Counted from the first letter of the stretch, positions 53,983 to 64,000 are shown. The stretch is 64,000 nt of DNA from Grimontia celer (GCF_900055185.1 NZ_FIZX01000002.1:62001-126000); one strand, 5' to 3'. Made by a program: numbers and translations. Notes: a model not told the origin generated them from the letters alone.

Positions 53983-54248
53983 GACGTTGTCCTCACTTTT
54001 CCAGCATCTTATTTTTAGGCTGAGCTGGAATTGAAAATATGCTCCCCACAAGTCTAGGAGAGACTTGCTCAAGGCGTGTCTCTTTATTGACTCATAGAAC
54101 AACACAAAGTCTTTGATTACAGTACGCTAGAGGGTATAGGAGTGATGGGAAGAAACTATTTCATTGTTAAGACTGGGAGCATCTTGTCTCCAAGTTGCAC
54201 ATTACGGTCTGAAGATGCCATAGGCGACACCCTCAGACCGCCATACAA

Positions 54249-55952
54249 TTACTGTCCTGTCGCTGCTTTCAAGACTTCAGAGAGCTCCGTCAGCAGCTTC
54301 TGTGTATCGTCCGAAAGACGGTTAATTTCGCTGGTTGATTCAGAAGATCGCGTCGCCAGCTGACGAACTTCGTCCGCCACCACAGCAAACCCGCGGCCAT
54401 GCTCACCGGCACGTGCTGCTTCAATGGCAGCGTTAAGTGCCAGCAGGTTCGTCTGCTCTGAAATACCATCGATGACCTTGGCGATATTTGAAATCTCTGA
54501 GCTGGATTTTGCCACCCCATCCATGATTTCACCCATGCCGTCACGTTGTTGAACCTGGGCGGTGACGTCTTTCACAAACGCGGTATATAGGGTTTTGCCA
54601 TCGATCTTCACTTTCGAAAGTGACAGCAAGCCGTAGTAAACCTGACCATCTTTCCGATGAATCGGCACTTCGCGACTGGAGCCAACAATTTTGTCTTTCC
54701 CGGTCGTACGGTTTGAATTCACGAGCGCATCATGGTTTGACTGAATTTCTGGCGGTACCAGTAACTTCACATTCTGGCCAATCACTTCTTCTGCTGAATA
54801 ACCCCAGAGCATTTCTGCTGCCGGATTAAAGAAGGTCACAATGTTGTTTTCATCGATGGTGACCACCGCATCAAGTGCCTGTGACAAGGTTTGATTGATT
54901 GATTCCTGTGCCGTGCGCTGCGCGGAAATATCACGCACAAATGCGGTGTAACCAATATTCCCGCCGATATCGACTTTGGAGAGTGAGAAGTTTACCCAGA
55001 TACGGCTGCCATCCTTACGCTGCATTTCCAATTCGCGCGCATTGCCAACGATCTTATCTTTCCCAGTACGACGGTTATTGTTTACGTAGTTATCATGGTT
55101 TGCCTGGAATTCATCCGGCACCAACATACGCACATTGTTACCCAGTACTTCATCGGCCGAATATCCCCAAAGCTCTTCAGCTGCTGGGTTGAAGAAGGTC
55201 ACGTTGTTGTCCGCATCGATACTGACCACTGCATCAATGGCCTGACGCAACACCTGCTCCGTTTCTTCACTGGCAAGTTTTTCTTTAGTGATGTCGCGGG
55301 CAAATGCGGTATATCCCACTTCGTCCCCGACTTCGACACGCGACAGCGATAGATTTGCCCAAATACGGCTACCGTCGCTGCGCTCCAGTTCGATATCCCT
55401 GCTGGTACCAACAATAATGTCAACGCGACTCTGGCGGTTGGTATTCACATAGGTGTCATGAAATTGCTGGATCTCTTTCGGTACCAGCATCTTCACGTTT
55501 TTCCCCAGAACGTCGCCAGCACTGTATCCCCACAGCGCTTCAGCCGCCGGGTTCATATAGGTAACATTGTTCTGACCATCAATCGACACGACCGCATTGA
55601 CTGATTGCTCCAACATTTGCTCATTGCGCTGACGCTCACCGTATTCTTTAGAAATATCTTTCACAAAGACGGACAAGCCTTTCCCACCAGAAACCGTAAT
55701 TTCGGAAACATTCACTTCCACCCAAGCTTGACCATTGAGCTGGGTTTGAAATGAACCTACATTCAGGCTTCCAAGATTGAATGAGGAGATATCTTTCCCC
55801 TTCGCATCTTTTGCAGACATATTGAAAAGCCGTTCTGCCGCTGCGTTAATGTAGCTCACACGGTTTTTACTGTCTGTGTAAAGCACTGCATCGTTGGCTT
55901 TGTCCAGTACTTGCTTGATGACGCTGTCGTTGCTGTTTCCAAAAAGTCCCAT
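54249..55952 (-). CDS. PAS-repeat protein with shortened methyl-accepting signalling domain
   Basis: A 567-residue soluble protein. One divergent PAS domain (about 10-110) is followed by three closely similar PAS domains (about 115-480) with the pattern [19 protein letters not shown], LWGYSA and NVKMLVP. The C-terminal 95 residues are a methyl-accepting-type hairpin tip, [20 protein letters not shown] plus [19 protein letters not shown]. It lacks most of the long coiled coil that carries methylation sites. It may signal to CheA without adaptation, or act in another pathway. The neighbouring tor genes hint at sensing of redox or electron acceptor, which is inference. Confidence 0.88.
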   Translation of the reverse strand: MGLFGNSNDSVIKQVLDKANDAVLYTDSKNRVSYINAAAERLFNMSAKDAKGKDISSFNLGSLNVGSFQTQLNGQAWVEVNVSEITVSGGKGLSVFVKDISKEYGERQRNEQMLEQSVNAVVSIDGQNNVTYMNPAAEALWGYSAGDVLGKNVKMLVPKEIQQFHDTYVNTNRQSRVDIIVGTSRDIELERSDGSRIWANLSLSRVEVGDEVGYTAFARDITKEKLASEETEQVLRQAIDAVVSIDADNNVTFFNPAAEELWGYSADEVLGNNVRMLVPDEFQANHDNYVNNNRRTGKDKIVGNARELEMQRKDGSRIWVNFSLSKVDIGGNIGYTAFVRDISAQRTAQESINQTLSQALDAVVTIDENNIVTFFNPAAEMLWGYSAEEVIGQNVKLLVPPEIQSNHDALVNSNRTTGKDKIVGSSREVPIHRKDGQVYYGLLSLSKVKIDGKTLYTAFVKDVTAQVQQRDGMGEIMDGVAKSSSEISNIAKVIDGISEQTNLLALNAAIEAARAGEHGRGFAVVADEVRQLATRSSESTSEINRLSDDTQKLLTELSEVLKAATGQ

Positions 55953-56202
55953 GTCTCTGTCCTACTTTGAGTATTGGAAGTCAAAGGCTCACTTTTGTGA
56001 CTAATATTCAAATCTTAGACAGCGTTTGAGATAACCCCAAATGTCCTCGGTTTGTTTTTGCAACTTGGTGATAATTAAGCGCTAATAAAAATTCAGGGAA
56101 CGGCACCCGTTATTTACAGTGTAAAGCGTGGCAACTCACCAGAAACACTGAGAATTGCACTACGCTGAAAGGGTTAACCTGTTAAGGAATAAAAGAAAAC
56201 CG

Positions 56203-57819
56203 ATGAAACCCAACACGTCACCTATCCTCTACCACGTTTATGTACGCAGCTTTTTCGACAGCAACGGTGATGGCATCGGCGATCTTCAGGGCGTCATCAA
56301 TAAGCTCGACTATTTCGTTTGGCTGGGTGTCGATGGCATATTACTTTCCCCTGTTTTTGAGTCTCCCTTAAGTGACTTTGGTTATGACATCACCAACCTT
56401 CGAGGGCTCAACCCGGAATATGGCAGCATGGCAACCTTCACCACGCTGGTGGAGGAAGCCAAACAGCGCGGACTTTCAGTGATGCTGGATTTCGTTGCCA
56501 ATCACACCTCGAGCAAACATCCTTGGTTTATTGAAAGCAGTGCTGGCGCAACCTCAGCGAAAGCGGATTGGTATGTCTGGTCACCCGCAAAAGCCGATGG
56601 CACGCCGCCAAACAACTGGCTAACCATATTCGGCGAATCCGCTTGGCGATGGCACCCTACGCGTGGGCAATACTATTTACACAACACGTTGAGCAACCAG
56701 CCCGACCTTAATTACCGAAATGCTGATGTCGTGCGGGAGTTGAATCAAAGTGTACGGTTTTGGCTGGATACCGGCGTGAGCGGGCTTCGTTTGGATTCCG
56801 TGAATCTGTTCCTCCATGACGACAAGCTACGCAACAACCCGCCACGCCATCTGGGCTGGCAGGATGATGCTCGTGCCGACCCCTATCGCTATCAAAGTCA
56901 GCGTTACAACATCAGCAGACCGGAAAACATCCACCTGCTCAAGCAGCTTCGGGTCATCGTTGATGGCTACGAGGAAAAGAAATGGCTCCTGGGTTCGCTA
57001 AGTGATCCTTCCCCATATGCTACGATTGACCGCTACACCAGTGAAGGAGATGCGTTGGACGCTGCCAATGTATTCGAATCGTTGAGTCTTTGTCACAGCG
57101 TTGGCCAGGTGGGTGAACAACTCGATGATTTCATGAAGGCCGTTCACCCCGGTATTGGTTGTTGGAGCACAGGAAACCACGACATTGCCAGAACAGTTAG
57201 CCGCTGGCAGGACGCCAACAATCAACCCGAGGCTGCAAAACTATTGCTGACCATGCTGATGTCGCTACAAGGGGTTATCAGCCTGTTTCAGGGGGAGGAG
57301 CTGGGTCTGCCTGAATCCGATGTCCCGCCTTCTCAGCGCAGGGACTTATTTGGTCAGCAAGTGATCGCCAACTATGTTGGCCGCGACGGATGCCGCACAC
57401 CAATGCCTTGGCAAAGCAGCGAAGAGAACTTTGGCTTCAGCGCGTCATCTCCTTGGTTGCCCGCCGACCCTAAGCACTCAGAATATACCATCGATAAACA
57501 GCAGCAGGATGATACCTCTGTGTTGAACTTTACCCGCACCCTGCTTCAATGGCGCAAACAACATGTCGCGATGCAGGACGGCGCCTGCCGGGTTCTTGCC
57601 TATAACCAGACTCTGATGGTGTTAGAGCGTCACCATGCAGACCAAACCCTCATCATTGCACTCAATGCCTCAAACAATGAAGCAACAGTGAGGCTCAACC
57701 TGCCCTCTGAGGCAAAATCCCTTTCTCTTCCGCACATGGCCAATGCAGTGCCCGAAAACCATGGGGTGCTGAAGCTTCTCCCTTGGCAAGCATGGGTCGG
57801 CGAATTGGTTCGCGGCTAA
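56203..57819 (+). CDS. GH13 alpha-glucosidase-like protein lacking the acid/base glutamate
   Basis: A 538-residue GH13 protein similar in length and sequence to the one at 60740-62362. The start at 56203 gives the expected N-terminus; a TTG-led extension from 56155 is unlikely. Region I (DFVANHTS), the nucleophile region GLRLDSVN and the NHD region (TGNHDIARTVSRW) are kept. Where the catalytic acid/base glutamate should lie (GEIGD in the paralogue), the sequence reads GSLSD, with serine at 265. It is thus probably inactive as a hydrolase, or has altered chemistry such as binding or transfer. No stop or frameshift is visible. No signal peptide is seen. Confidence 0.88.
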   Translation: MKPNTSPILYHVYVRSFFDSNGDGIGDLQGVINKLDYFVWLGVDGILLSPVFESPLSDFGYDITNLRGLNPEYGSMATFTTLVEEAKQRGLSVMLDFVANHTSSKHPWFIESSAGATSAKADWYVWSPAKADGTPPNNWLTIFGESAWRWHPTRGQYYLHNTLSNQPDLNYRNADVVRELNQSVRFWLDTGVSGLRLDSVNLFLHDDKLRNNPPRHLGWQDDARADPYRYQSQRYNISRPENIHLLKQLRVIVDGYEEKKWLLGSLSDPSPYATIDRYTSEGDALDAANVFESLSLCHSVGQVGEQLDDFMKAVHPGIGCWSTGNHDIARTVSRWQDANNQPEAAKLLLTMLMSLQGVISLFQGEELGLPESDVPPSQRRDLFGQQVIANYVGRDGCRTPMPWQSSEENFGFSASSPWLPADPKHSEYTIDKQQQDDTSVLNFTRTLLQWRKQHVAMQDGACRVLAYNQTLMVLERHHADQTLIIALNASNNEATVRLNLPSEAKSLSLPHMANAVPENHGVLKLLPWQAWVGELVRG

Positions 57820-57971
57820 CTAATTTAGGTTTGCCTCATACTTGTTGCGCGTTAGGTATTGAAAAACAGGCCATACTTACGTCTGACGATCTTCGACACT
57901 ATTCCTAAATAGGCGTGAAAAACGCCAATCACGTTGGTCGTCTGAAGCAATGTCGCTTAAAGGAGTAAGTC

Positions 57972-59513
57972 ATGACAGACCCTGTTGTATCCAATAACAA
58001 ACCGATCAAAGTCGAGCTCGAAAAAGGTAAAGAATATTACTATTGCCGCTGCGGACGCTCGAAGAAACAACCCTATTGTGACGGCTCTCATGCCGGGACG
58101 GAATTTACGCCTCTGGCCTACAAGGCCGACAAAGATGGCGAAGCTTGGTTCTGCGCCTGTAAACACACCGGAAATGAGCCTTTCTGCGATGGCACCCATA
58201 CCCGCTATGCGGATACGGATGTCGGAAAAGAAATGCCGCCGGTTCAAAGAGAAAGCGCTTCCCCCGCGCCAAAAGCGACCAAGGAAGAGCCTTATGTTGA
58301 GCTGATCCATCAGCTTGCGAAGGAAGGGCTGGAGAAATTTGGTCACCACGGACCGATGACCTCCATGGGCGTGCCTCGCTACCAGCTACCTACTTGGGAC
58401 GATATCCAGATTATGGTGGCGCAAATGGCCACGAAACCACTCTTGGATGACGCCTCCGTTGGCACTGAACTTATCGTTGGTCCACGTGCGAAGAAGCCAC
58501 TGAAACTCGACACGCCGCTGTTTGTGTCCGACATGAGTTTTGGTGCGTTGTCAGAAGAAGCCAAAGTGGCACTGGCAACCGGTGCGGAAAAAGCGGGGAC
58601 AGGCATCTGTTCGGGTGAAGGCGGCATGCTGCCTGAAGAACACGCTGCGAACAGCCACTATTTCTATGAACTGGCAAGTGCCAAGTTTGGCTTTGAACTT
58701 TCCAAAGTGCGCGATGTTCAAGCCTTCCATTTCAAAGGTGGTCAGGGTGCAAAAACCGGTACAGGTGGTCACCTGCCAGGCATCAAAAACCATGGAAAGA
58801 TTTCACAGGTGCGCGGTATTCCAGAAGGGAAAGATGCCATTTCGCCATCCACCTTCCCTGATCTGAAAACACCCGCGGATTTTGCGCGTATCGCAGACGA
58901 AGTGCGCCGTGAAAGCGGCGGCATTCCAATTGGTTTTAAACTGAGTGCCAACCATATTGAAGCCGATATCGGCTTTGCGCTGGATGCAGGCGCTGATTAC
59001 ATCATCTTAGATGGGCGTGGCGGCGGCACAGGTGCTGCTCCGACGCTGTTCAGGGATCATATCAGTGTGCCAACCATTCCGGCACTGGCACGCGCAAGAC
59101 GCTTCCTCGACGCACAGGGCGTGAATGATGTCACCTTGATCATTACTGGTGGTCTTCGTGTGCCGAGTGACTTTGTGAAAGCGTTGGCTCTGGGCGCGGA
59201 CGGTATTGCCCTTTCCAACAGTGCGATGCAAGCGATTGGTTGTGTCGGTGCGCGCATGTGTAATTCCAACATGTGTCCGGCAGGTATTGCGACGCAAGAT
59301 CCAGAACTTCGTAAGCGTCTGAATGTGGAGGCAGCTTCTGAGCGACTCTACAACTTCTTTACCGCATCAACCCACCTGATGCAGGTGATGGCACGCGCTT
59401 GTGGCCACGATCATCTGAGCAAATTCACTCACAGCGATCTGGCGACTTTCAATAAGGAAATGGCAGAGCTTTCCGGTATCCACTACTCCGGTACGGGCCC
59501 TTCAACGCTCTGA
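57972..59513 (+). CDS. Double CDGSH iron-sulfur / glutamate-synthase-like FMN fusion protein
   Basis: A 513-residue fusion. Residues 20-75 hold two CDGSH-type motifs (CRCGRSKKQPYCDGSH and CACKHTGNEPFCDGTH) that bind 2Fe-2S clusters. Residues 120-500 form the FMN-binding barrel of the glutamate synthase large subunit, including SDMSFGALSEEA, GGRGGGTGAAP and the CVGARMCNSNMCP segment (C-x5-C-x4-C) that binds a 3Fe-4S cluster in GltB. No glutaminase domain is present. It likely is a redox enzyme with electrons passing between the CDGSH clusters and FMN. The reaction is unknown. It starts after a GGAG ribosome site and stands alone. Confidence 0.88.
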   Translation: MTDPVVSNNKPIKVELEKGKEYYYCRCGRSKKQPYCDGSHAGTEFTPLAYKADKDGEAWFCACKHTGNEPFCDGTHTRYADTDVGKEMPPVQRESASPAPKATKEEPYVELIHQLAKEGLEKFGHHGPMTSMGVPRYQLPTWDDIQIMVAQMATKPLLDDASVGTELIVGPRAKKPLKLDTPLFVSDMSFGALSEEAKVALATGAEKAGTGICSGEGGMLPEEHAANSHYFYELASAKFGFELSKVRDVQAFHFKGGQGAKTGTGGHLPGIKNHGKISQVRGIPEGKDAISPSTFPDLKTPADFARIADEVRRESGGIPIGFKLSANHIEADIGFALDAGADYIILDGRGGGTGAAPTLFRDHISVPTIPALARARRFLDAQGVNDVTLIITGGLRVPSDFVKALALGADGIALSNSAMQAIGCVGARMCNSNMCPAGIATQDPELRKRLNVEAASERLYNFFTASTHLMQVMARACGHDHLSKFTHSDLATFNKEMAELSGIHYSGTGPSTL

Positions 59514-59533
59514 TTCGCTCCCATTGAGCCAAA

Positions 59534-59563
59534 AAAGAGGCAGGATTTTAATCCTGCCTCTTT
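59534..59563. terminator. Bidirectional terminator between the CDGSH fusion gene and aglK
   Basis: AAAGAGGCAGGAT at 59534-59546 pairs perfectly with ATCCTGCCTCTTT at 59551-59563. An A-run precedes it and T-rich sequence follows. The hairpin serves the two convergent genes. Confidence 0.9.
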
Positions 59564-59588
59564 CGCGTTTTAAGCCGTTGTCCGACTA

Positions 59589-60722
59589 TTACGGAGTCAC
59601 GACCAGTGACGGTTTGGTTTCGCCCACCACAGAGCGTTTGAAGGCCTTTCCGTCGCGATCAAACAGATGGCAGTAATCCGCAAGAAACTCGATACAACGT
59701 TTATCACCTGCACGGATATTGGTTTGCCCTTCGGTGCGAATCACCACTGGCTCGGCACTTTGTGGCGTATTGAAGTACATCAGGCACTCGTTACCTAATT
59801 GCTCCACCACACTCAACGCCACACCACCCTCCTGGATCGCATCTTTCTCGCCGAAACGAATATGCTCAGGACGGATCCCAATCACGCAAGGATCGCCGAC
59901 GCTGGCGCCGATCGTGTTGGCTGAGACTTCCACTTCCTGACCACGGTGGATCTGGACACGGGTCGTCATCTCACCGGTTTCCACGATATCCGCTGTCAGA
60001 AAGTTCATCTTCGGTGAGCCGATGAAGCCGGCCACAAACGTGTTCGCTGGGTGGTTGTATAGCTCAAGCGGAGAACCCACCTGTTCAACACGGCCAGCAT
60101 CCAGCACCACGATCTTGGTTGCGAGTGTCATCGCTTCCACTTGATCGTGGGTCACGTAGATCATAGTCGCGCCAAGACGTTCGTGCAGACGGGCGATTTC
60201 CATGCGCATTTGCACGCGAAGCGACGCATCCAGATTCGACAATGGCTCATCGAACAGGAAGACTTTTGGTTCCCGCACAATCGCACGACCGATCGCCACA
60301 CGCTGACGCTGACCACCGGAAAGCTCTTTCGGCTTGCGTTCCAACAAGGGTTCCAGTTGCAGTGCAGCCGCCACTTCACGTACTTTCTCGTCCACGGTTT
60401 TGGCTTCGGTTTTCGCCAGTTGCAAGCCAAACGCCATGTTCTCGTAAACTGTCATGTGCGGATACAGGGCGTAAGACTGGAACACCATGCCGATACCACG
60501 CTCCGGTGGCGGCAGATCGTTACAGACTTGGCCATCGATCTTCAGATCGCCCGAGGTGATATCTTCAAGACCCGCTATCAAGCGAAGCAGGGTCGATTTA
60601 CCACAGCCTGACGGGCCAACGAACACCACAAAGTCGCCTTTGTCGATATGCAGATCCACATCCTTGGTGACATGTACCTTGCCAAACTTCTTGTTAACTT
60701 TATTTAAAATGACCTCAGCCAT
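59589..60722 (-). CDS. aglK: ABC importer ATPase of the alpha-glucoside operon
   Basis: A 377-residue MalK/UgpC-type ATPase: Walker A GPSGCGKSTLLR, Q-loop VFQSYALYPHM, signature LSGGQRQRVAIGRAIV and Walker B VFLFDEPLSNLDASLR. The C-terminal regulatory domain begins near residue 245. It is the last gene of a leftward operon that also encodes a GH13 enzyme and two permeases in the order F, G, A, K, as in aglEFGAK of rhizobia. Assignment as agl rests on that order plus sequence type. Confidence 0.85.
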   Translation of the reverse strand: MAEVILNKVNKKFGKVHVTKDVDLHIDKGDFVVFVGPSGCGKSTLLRLIAGLEDITSGDLKIDGQVCNDLPPPERGIGMVFQSYALYPHMTVYENMAFGLQLAKTEAKTVDEKVREVAAALQLEPLLERKPKELSGGQRQRVAIGRAIVREPKVFLFDEPLSNLDASLRVQMRMEIARLHERLGATMIYVTHDQVEAMTLATKIVVLDAGRVEQVGSPLELYNHPANTFVAGFIGSPKMNFLTADIVETGEMTTRVQIHRGQEVEVSANTIGASVGDPCVIGIRPEHIRFGEKDAIQEGGVALSVVEQLGNECLMYFNTPQSAEPVVIRTEGQTNIRAGDKRCIEFLADYCHLFDRDGKAFKRSVVGETKPSLVVTP

Positions 60723-60739
60723 ATTGCGTCCTTACCCTG

Positions 60740-62362
60740 TTATGTCGTTGCAAATGCCGCCTGATAAGGCGGGAGGGTGACCGATCCATTTTCCAGCCTG
60801 GATGCGAAACCATGACCTTCCAGTGCCTGCCAGTTTCCTTCCGGCAGGGAAATAGTCATGTCTGAATCGGACAGGTTAAAGGCCACCAGCAGACGTTGCT
60901 CGTCGTTGTAGCGCACGAATCTGAGCCCCTGCGCATTGGACTGCACATCACTCAACTCGCCATCAACCAGCGCGGCGAACTGCTTGCGCCAGCGAAGGTA
61001 AGTGCGGTAATGAGCCAGCATGCTGTCACTTTGCTGCTCTTGCTTATCCACCGCCAGCGCGCTGTGGCGCGGGTCAACAGGTAGCCAAGGTTCTGCAGAG
61101 CTGAAACCTGCGTTACCTTGATCACCGACCCAAGGCATTGGGGTACGGCATCCGTCCCGGCCTTTGTATTCTGGCCAGAAAGGAATGCCATACGGGTCCT
61201 GAATTTTCTCAAACGGTATATCCGCTTCTGGTAATCCAAGCTCTTCCCCCTGATACAGACAGACACTGCCGCGAAGCGAGGTGAGCAAAGCCAACAACAC
61301 TTTGCCATAAGCCACTTGGTCTGCTTCTTCTGCCCCCCAACGGGTGATACAACGCACCACGTCGTGGTTTGACAGCGCCCAACACGCCCAACCATCGTTG
61401 ATGGCCCCTTCAATTTTTTCAATCACGGACGCCAGGTAATCCGGCTTGCGGTGAACGTTGAGCAAATCAAAGGTGTAAGCCATGTGCAGCTTGTCGTTGT
61501 CTGCCGTGTACTCCGCCATCAACGCCAGAGGGTTGTCGTCACCGATCTCCCCGACGGTGGTGATATCGTCATACTGATCGAGCAATGCACGCAGCTTTTT
61601 CAGAAAACCGAGGTTCTCCGGCTGTGAAATGTCGTACTGGTGTTTTTGCATGGAATACGGATTGGTTCCAGGCACGCCAAGCGATTTGCTGTCTCCTGCC
61701 GACAACCCGGGGTTGTCGCGCAACTGACGGTCATGCATGTAGAAATTGACCGTGTCGAGACGGAAACCGTCGACGCCCAAATCGAGCCAGAATTTCACGG
61801 TATCCAACAGGTGTTCCACGACCTCTGGGTTGTGGAAGTTCAAGTCAGGCTGGCTGACGAGGAAGTTGTGCAGATAATACTGCTGACGTCGGCTTTCCCA
61901 CTGCCAGGCACAGCCACCAAAAATGGAGAGCCAGTTGTTTGGTGGTGTACCGTCAGGCTTTGGATCAGCCCAGACATACCAGTCGGATTTCGGGTTGTCG
62001 CGACTCACGCGGCTTTCCTGAAACCAGGCATGTTCATCCGAGGTATGGCTGAGAACCTGATCGATCATCACTTTCAGACCCAGATCGTGCGCAACCTGCA
62101 CCAGACGCTTAAAGTCATCCAGTGTGCCGAACAGCGGATCGACATCGCGATAATCGGATACGTCGTAGCCGAAGTCTTTCATGGGCGATTTAAAAAAAGG
62201 CGACAGCCAGATCGCATCAACGCCTAACGCTGCCACATAAGGTAACTGCTGGGTAATCCCCGGCAAGTCACCGATTCCGTCCTGATTGGCATCATAAAAA
62301 CTGCGTGGGTAGATTTGGTAAATAACCGCGCCGCGCCACCAGGTTGATTCTTGTTGTTTCAT
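60740..62362 (-). CDS. aglA: GH13 alpha-glucosidase
   Basis: A 540-residue cytoplasmic GH13 enzyme that should cleave alpha-glucosides brought in by the co-encoded importer. Catalytic parts are intact: region I MIDQVLSHTS, nucleophile region GFRLDTVN, acid/base TVGEIGD with Glu272, and SNHDVVRCITRW. YKGRDGCRTPMPW near residue 400 is typical of oligo-1,6-glucosidase and alpha-glucosidase members. It lies 17 bases ahead of the ATPase gene and nine bases after the permease gene. Sucrose, trehalulose or maltose-type substrates are possible. Confidence 0.9.
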   Translation of the reverse strand: MKQQESTWWRGAVIYQIYPRSFYDANQDGIGDLPGITQQLPYVAALGVDAIWLSPFFKSPMKDFGYDVSDYRDVDPLFGTLDDFKRLVQVAHDLGLKVMIDQVLSHTSDEHAWFQESRVSRDNPKSDWYVWADPKPDGTPPNNWLSIFGGCAWQWESRRQQYYLHNFLVSQPDLNFHNPEVVEHLLDTVKFWLDLGVDGFRLDTVNFYMHDRQLRDNPGLSAGDSKSLGVPGTNPYSMQKHQYDISQPENLGFLKKLRALLDQYDDITTVGEIGDDNPLALMAEYTADNDKLHMAYTFDLLNVHRKPDYLASVIEKIEGAINDGWACWALSNHDVVRCITRWGAEEADQVAYGKVLLALLTSLRGSVCLYQGEELGLPEADIPFEKIQDPYGIPFWPEYKGRDGCRTPMPWVGDQGNAGFSSAEPWLPVDPRHSALAVDKQEQQSDSMLAHYRTYLRWRKQFAALVDGELSDVQSNAQGLRFVRYNDEQRLLVAFNLSDSDMTISLPEGNWQALEGHGFASRLENGSVTLPPYQAAFATT

Positions 62363-62370
62363 GTTTCTGA

Positions 62371-63201
62371 TTATCCCTTAACTGCACCGGCAGTGAGGCC
62401 GGAGACGATTCGACGTTGGAAGACCAGCACCATAACAATGAGCGGCACTGTCACAATGACGGAAGCCGCCATGATGGTGCCCCACGGCAGTTCGTATTGA
62501 CCGGCACCGGAAATCAGTGCGATCGCCACAGGAACCGTACGTTGTTCATTGGTCAGGGTGAAAGTCAGGGCAAAAAGGAACTCGTTCCACGCGGCGATAA
62601 ACGCCAGCAGGCCAGTGGTCACCAGCGCTGGCCACAGCAGTGGCATCAAGACTTTGGTAATGATCTGCCATGGGGTTGCACCATCCACAATCGCAGCTTC
62701 TTCCAATTCAAGAGGGAGTTGCTGCATGAAGGTGGTGAGTACCCAAACCGTAAACGGCAGCGTGAAAATCATGTAAGCGAGCGCCAGACCCGGCATGGAG
62801 TTATAAAGCCCAAACGCGCGAATGAGCTCAAACAGTCCGGAAAGTACCGCCACCTGTGGGAACATCGAGACCCCAAGAATCGTCAGCAGCACGATATTGC
62901 GACCGCGGAAACGGATCCGTCCCAGCGCGTAGGACGCCGTCACACCCAGCAGCAGCGAAATGGCCACCACCACGGTCGACACCAGCACGGAGTTCAAGAG
63001 GTTGCGTTCAAACACCCCACCGGAAAACACCGAAGCGTAATTGCTCCAGTCAAACGATGAAGGCAAATACTCGACCTGGAACAGTGCTGAACCAGACTTA
63101 AAGGAAGTCACGATGGCGTAGTAAAACGGGAACACCGAGAACACGACAATCACAGCAACCAAGAGGTAGAAGCCTACCTGCAAATACCATTTCTTCGACA
63201 T
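62371..63201 (-). CDS. aglG: Alpha-glucoside ABC importer permease, MalG-like
   Basis: A 276-residue permease with six membrane segments. The coupling loop is [21 protein letters not shown] near residue 175 and the C-terminus ends [15 protein letters not shown]. It starts one base after the stop of the upstream permease gene. With the AglF-like partner it forms the membrane channel for the operon's substrate. Confidence 0.9.
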   Translation of the reverse strand: MSKKWYLQVGFYLLVAVIVVFSVFPFYYAIVTSFKSGSALFQVEYLPSSFDWSNYASVFSGGVFERNLLNSVLVSTVVVAISLLLGVTASYALGRIRFRGRNIVLLTILGVSMFPQVAVLSGLFELIRAFGLYNSMPGLALAYMIFTLPFTVWVLTTFMQQLPLELEEAAIVDGATPWQIITKVLMPLLWPALVTTGLLAFIAAWNEFLFALTFTLTNEQRTVPVAIALISGAGQYELPWGTIMAASVIVTVPLIVMVLVFQRRIVSGLTAGAVKG

Positions 63202-63202
63202 A

Positions 63203-64000
63203 TCAGTTGCCCTCGTTCATGCTTTTACGACCAACGTAGAGATAGGCAATGGTGCAGAGTGCCACGATCAGGAACAGCAGCGTGGAAGCGGCTGAGCCAT
63301 AACCGACATCCTGGAAGTCCACGAGGTTCTGTCTTGCGTACACAGACATCGACATGGTGGCTTCGTTGGAAGGCGTGAGCACATAGATAAGATCGAATAC
63401 CCTGAGTGCATCCAAAGCGCGGAATACTACGGCCACCATAACGGCAGGCATGATGAGTGGAAGGGTGACTTTGAAGAAGACTTTGACCGGATGGATACCG
63501 TCAATCTTGGCGGCTTCGTAGCAATCAGAAGGCAGCATCTGCAAAGCAGCCAGCACCAGCAGGGCCATAAACGGTGTGGTTTTCCACACGTCTACCGCGA
63601 TCACCACATTGAGCGAGAGATCAGAATCCGCCGTCCAGGCAAGTGGCGCAGCAATCAACCCCAAGGTCATCAGAAAGTCATTGATGATCCCGAACTGATC
63701 GTGAAGCATCCAGCCCCACATTTTGGCAGAGACAATCGTTGGGATCGCCCACGGTACCAGTACCGCTGCACGAACCAATCCCTGCCCTTTGAACTTGGTA
63801 TTAAGCACCAGAGCGACCACGATCCCGAACACTGTCTCAAGGCTTACAGACACGATGGCGAAATACAGGGTATTCCACACTGCCTGCCACCAAGTGGGAT
63901 CAAACAAGATGCCGTAAAATTCGCCGTCTTCGTAAATAAAGTAGTTATCGAAGCCAATGAATTCCGCTACCCCACTGCCATCCAAAGTGGCATTGGTCAT
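63203..64000 (-). CDS. aglF: Alpha-glucoside ABC importer permease, MalF-like (partial)
   Basis: The C-terminal 265 or so residues of a MalF-like permease, cut by the right edge. An ATG happens to sit at 64000. However, the reading at that point ([19 protein letters not shown]) is the loop that normally follows the first membrane segment, so the true start lies outside. The coupling loop is [22 protein letters not shown] near residue 180 of the visible part. The binding-protein gene of the operon is expected further upstream, beyond the window. Confidence 0.88.
   Translation of the reverse strand: MTNATLDGSGVAEFIGFDNYFIYEDGEFYGILFDPTWWQAVWNTLYFAIVSVSLETVFGIVVALVLNTKFKGQGLVRAAVLVPWAIPTIVSAKMWGWMLHDQFGIINDFLMTLGLIAAPLAWTADSDLSLNVVIAVDVWKTTPFMALLVLAALQMLPSDCYEAAKIDGIHPVKVFFKVTLPLIMPAVMVAVVFRALDALRVFDLIYVLTPSNEATMSMSVYARQNLVDFQDVGYGSAASTLLFLIVALCTIAYLYVGRKSMNEGN

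Noticed and set aside
63203-64000. A complete permease gene starting at 64000
   Set aside because: The first membrane segment is missing and the visible start lies in a loop, so the gene continues beyond the edge.

Overview
The window looks like a chromosomal segment of a marine gammaproteobacterium of the Vibrionaceae, perhaps Grimontia or Enterovibrio. This is inferred from the type VI hcp/vgrG pair, the torECA trimethylamine-N-oxide respiration genes, several PAS-type chemoreceptors, and the density of sugar and carboxylate transport operons. I cannot name the species from sequence alone. No rRNA, tRNA, insertion sequence, phage gene or CRISPR array was recognised.

Layout. 1-1741: a type VI secretion hcp-vgrG pair, with vgrG cut by the left edge. 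1945-13900: a LysR regulator divergent from a nine- to ten-gene operon. The operon encodes a sugar-type ABC importer with a TorT-like binding protein, a PxpABC/lactamase set with its own biotin carboxylase and biotin carrier, and GabD and GabT. It reads as uptake of a lactam, biotin- and ATP-dependent ring opening, and entry of the product (GABA for 2-pyrrolidone) into succinate. 14388-17967: a compact, lower-G+C five-gene His-Xaa-Ser (Hxs) peptide-modification locus. It has HxsD, a short HxsD-like protein, two radical SAM maturases (HxsB, HxsC) and the HxsA substrate, which ends in nine consecutive His-Xaa-Ser triplets. 18305-35075: a large catabolic locus with a MalFGK-type ABC importer, four SnoaL/NTF2-like proteins, a HisD-family dehydrogenase, an SDR, a LacI regulator, a bicupin, an alpha/beta hydrolase, an RraA-family protein and a TRAP transporter. 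Its substrate is unknown.

35128-49999: mostly single genes. These are an SDR with a divergent LysR, a lipoprotein, an EamA exporter with a divergent LysR, an exported protein coupled to a membrane chemoreceptor, a soluble four-PAS chemoreceptor, an isopenicillin-N-synthase-like oxygenase flanked by two copies of a small palindromic repeat, a hydrolase, an acetyltransferase, a bacterial haemoglobin with an FNR-like site upstream, and a SRAP-domain protein.

50092-53982: torECA (torA, torC, torE), anaerobic respiration on TMAO. 54249-55952: a PAS-repeat signalling protein with a shortened MCP domain. 56203-64000: a GH13 protein lacking its acid/base glutamate, a double-CDGSH/glutamate-synthase fusion, and an aglFGAK-type alpha-glucoside operon running off the right edge.

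The strongest candidates for undescribed biology are the Hxs island with its extra HxsD-like protein, the SnoaL-rich catabolic locus, and the biotin-dependent lactam operon fused to the GABA route.
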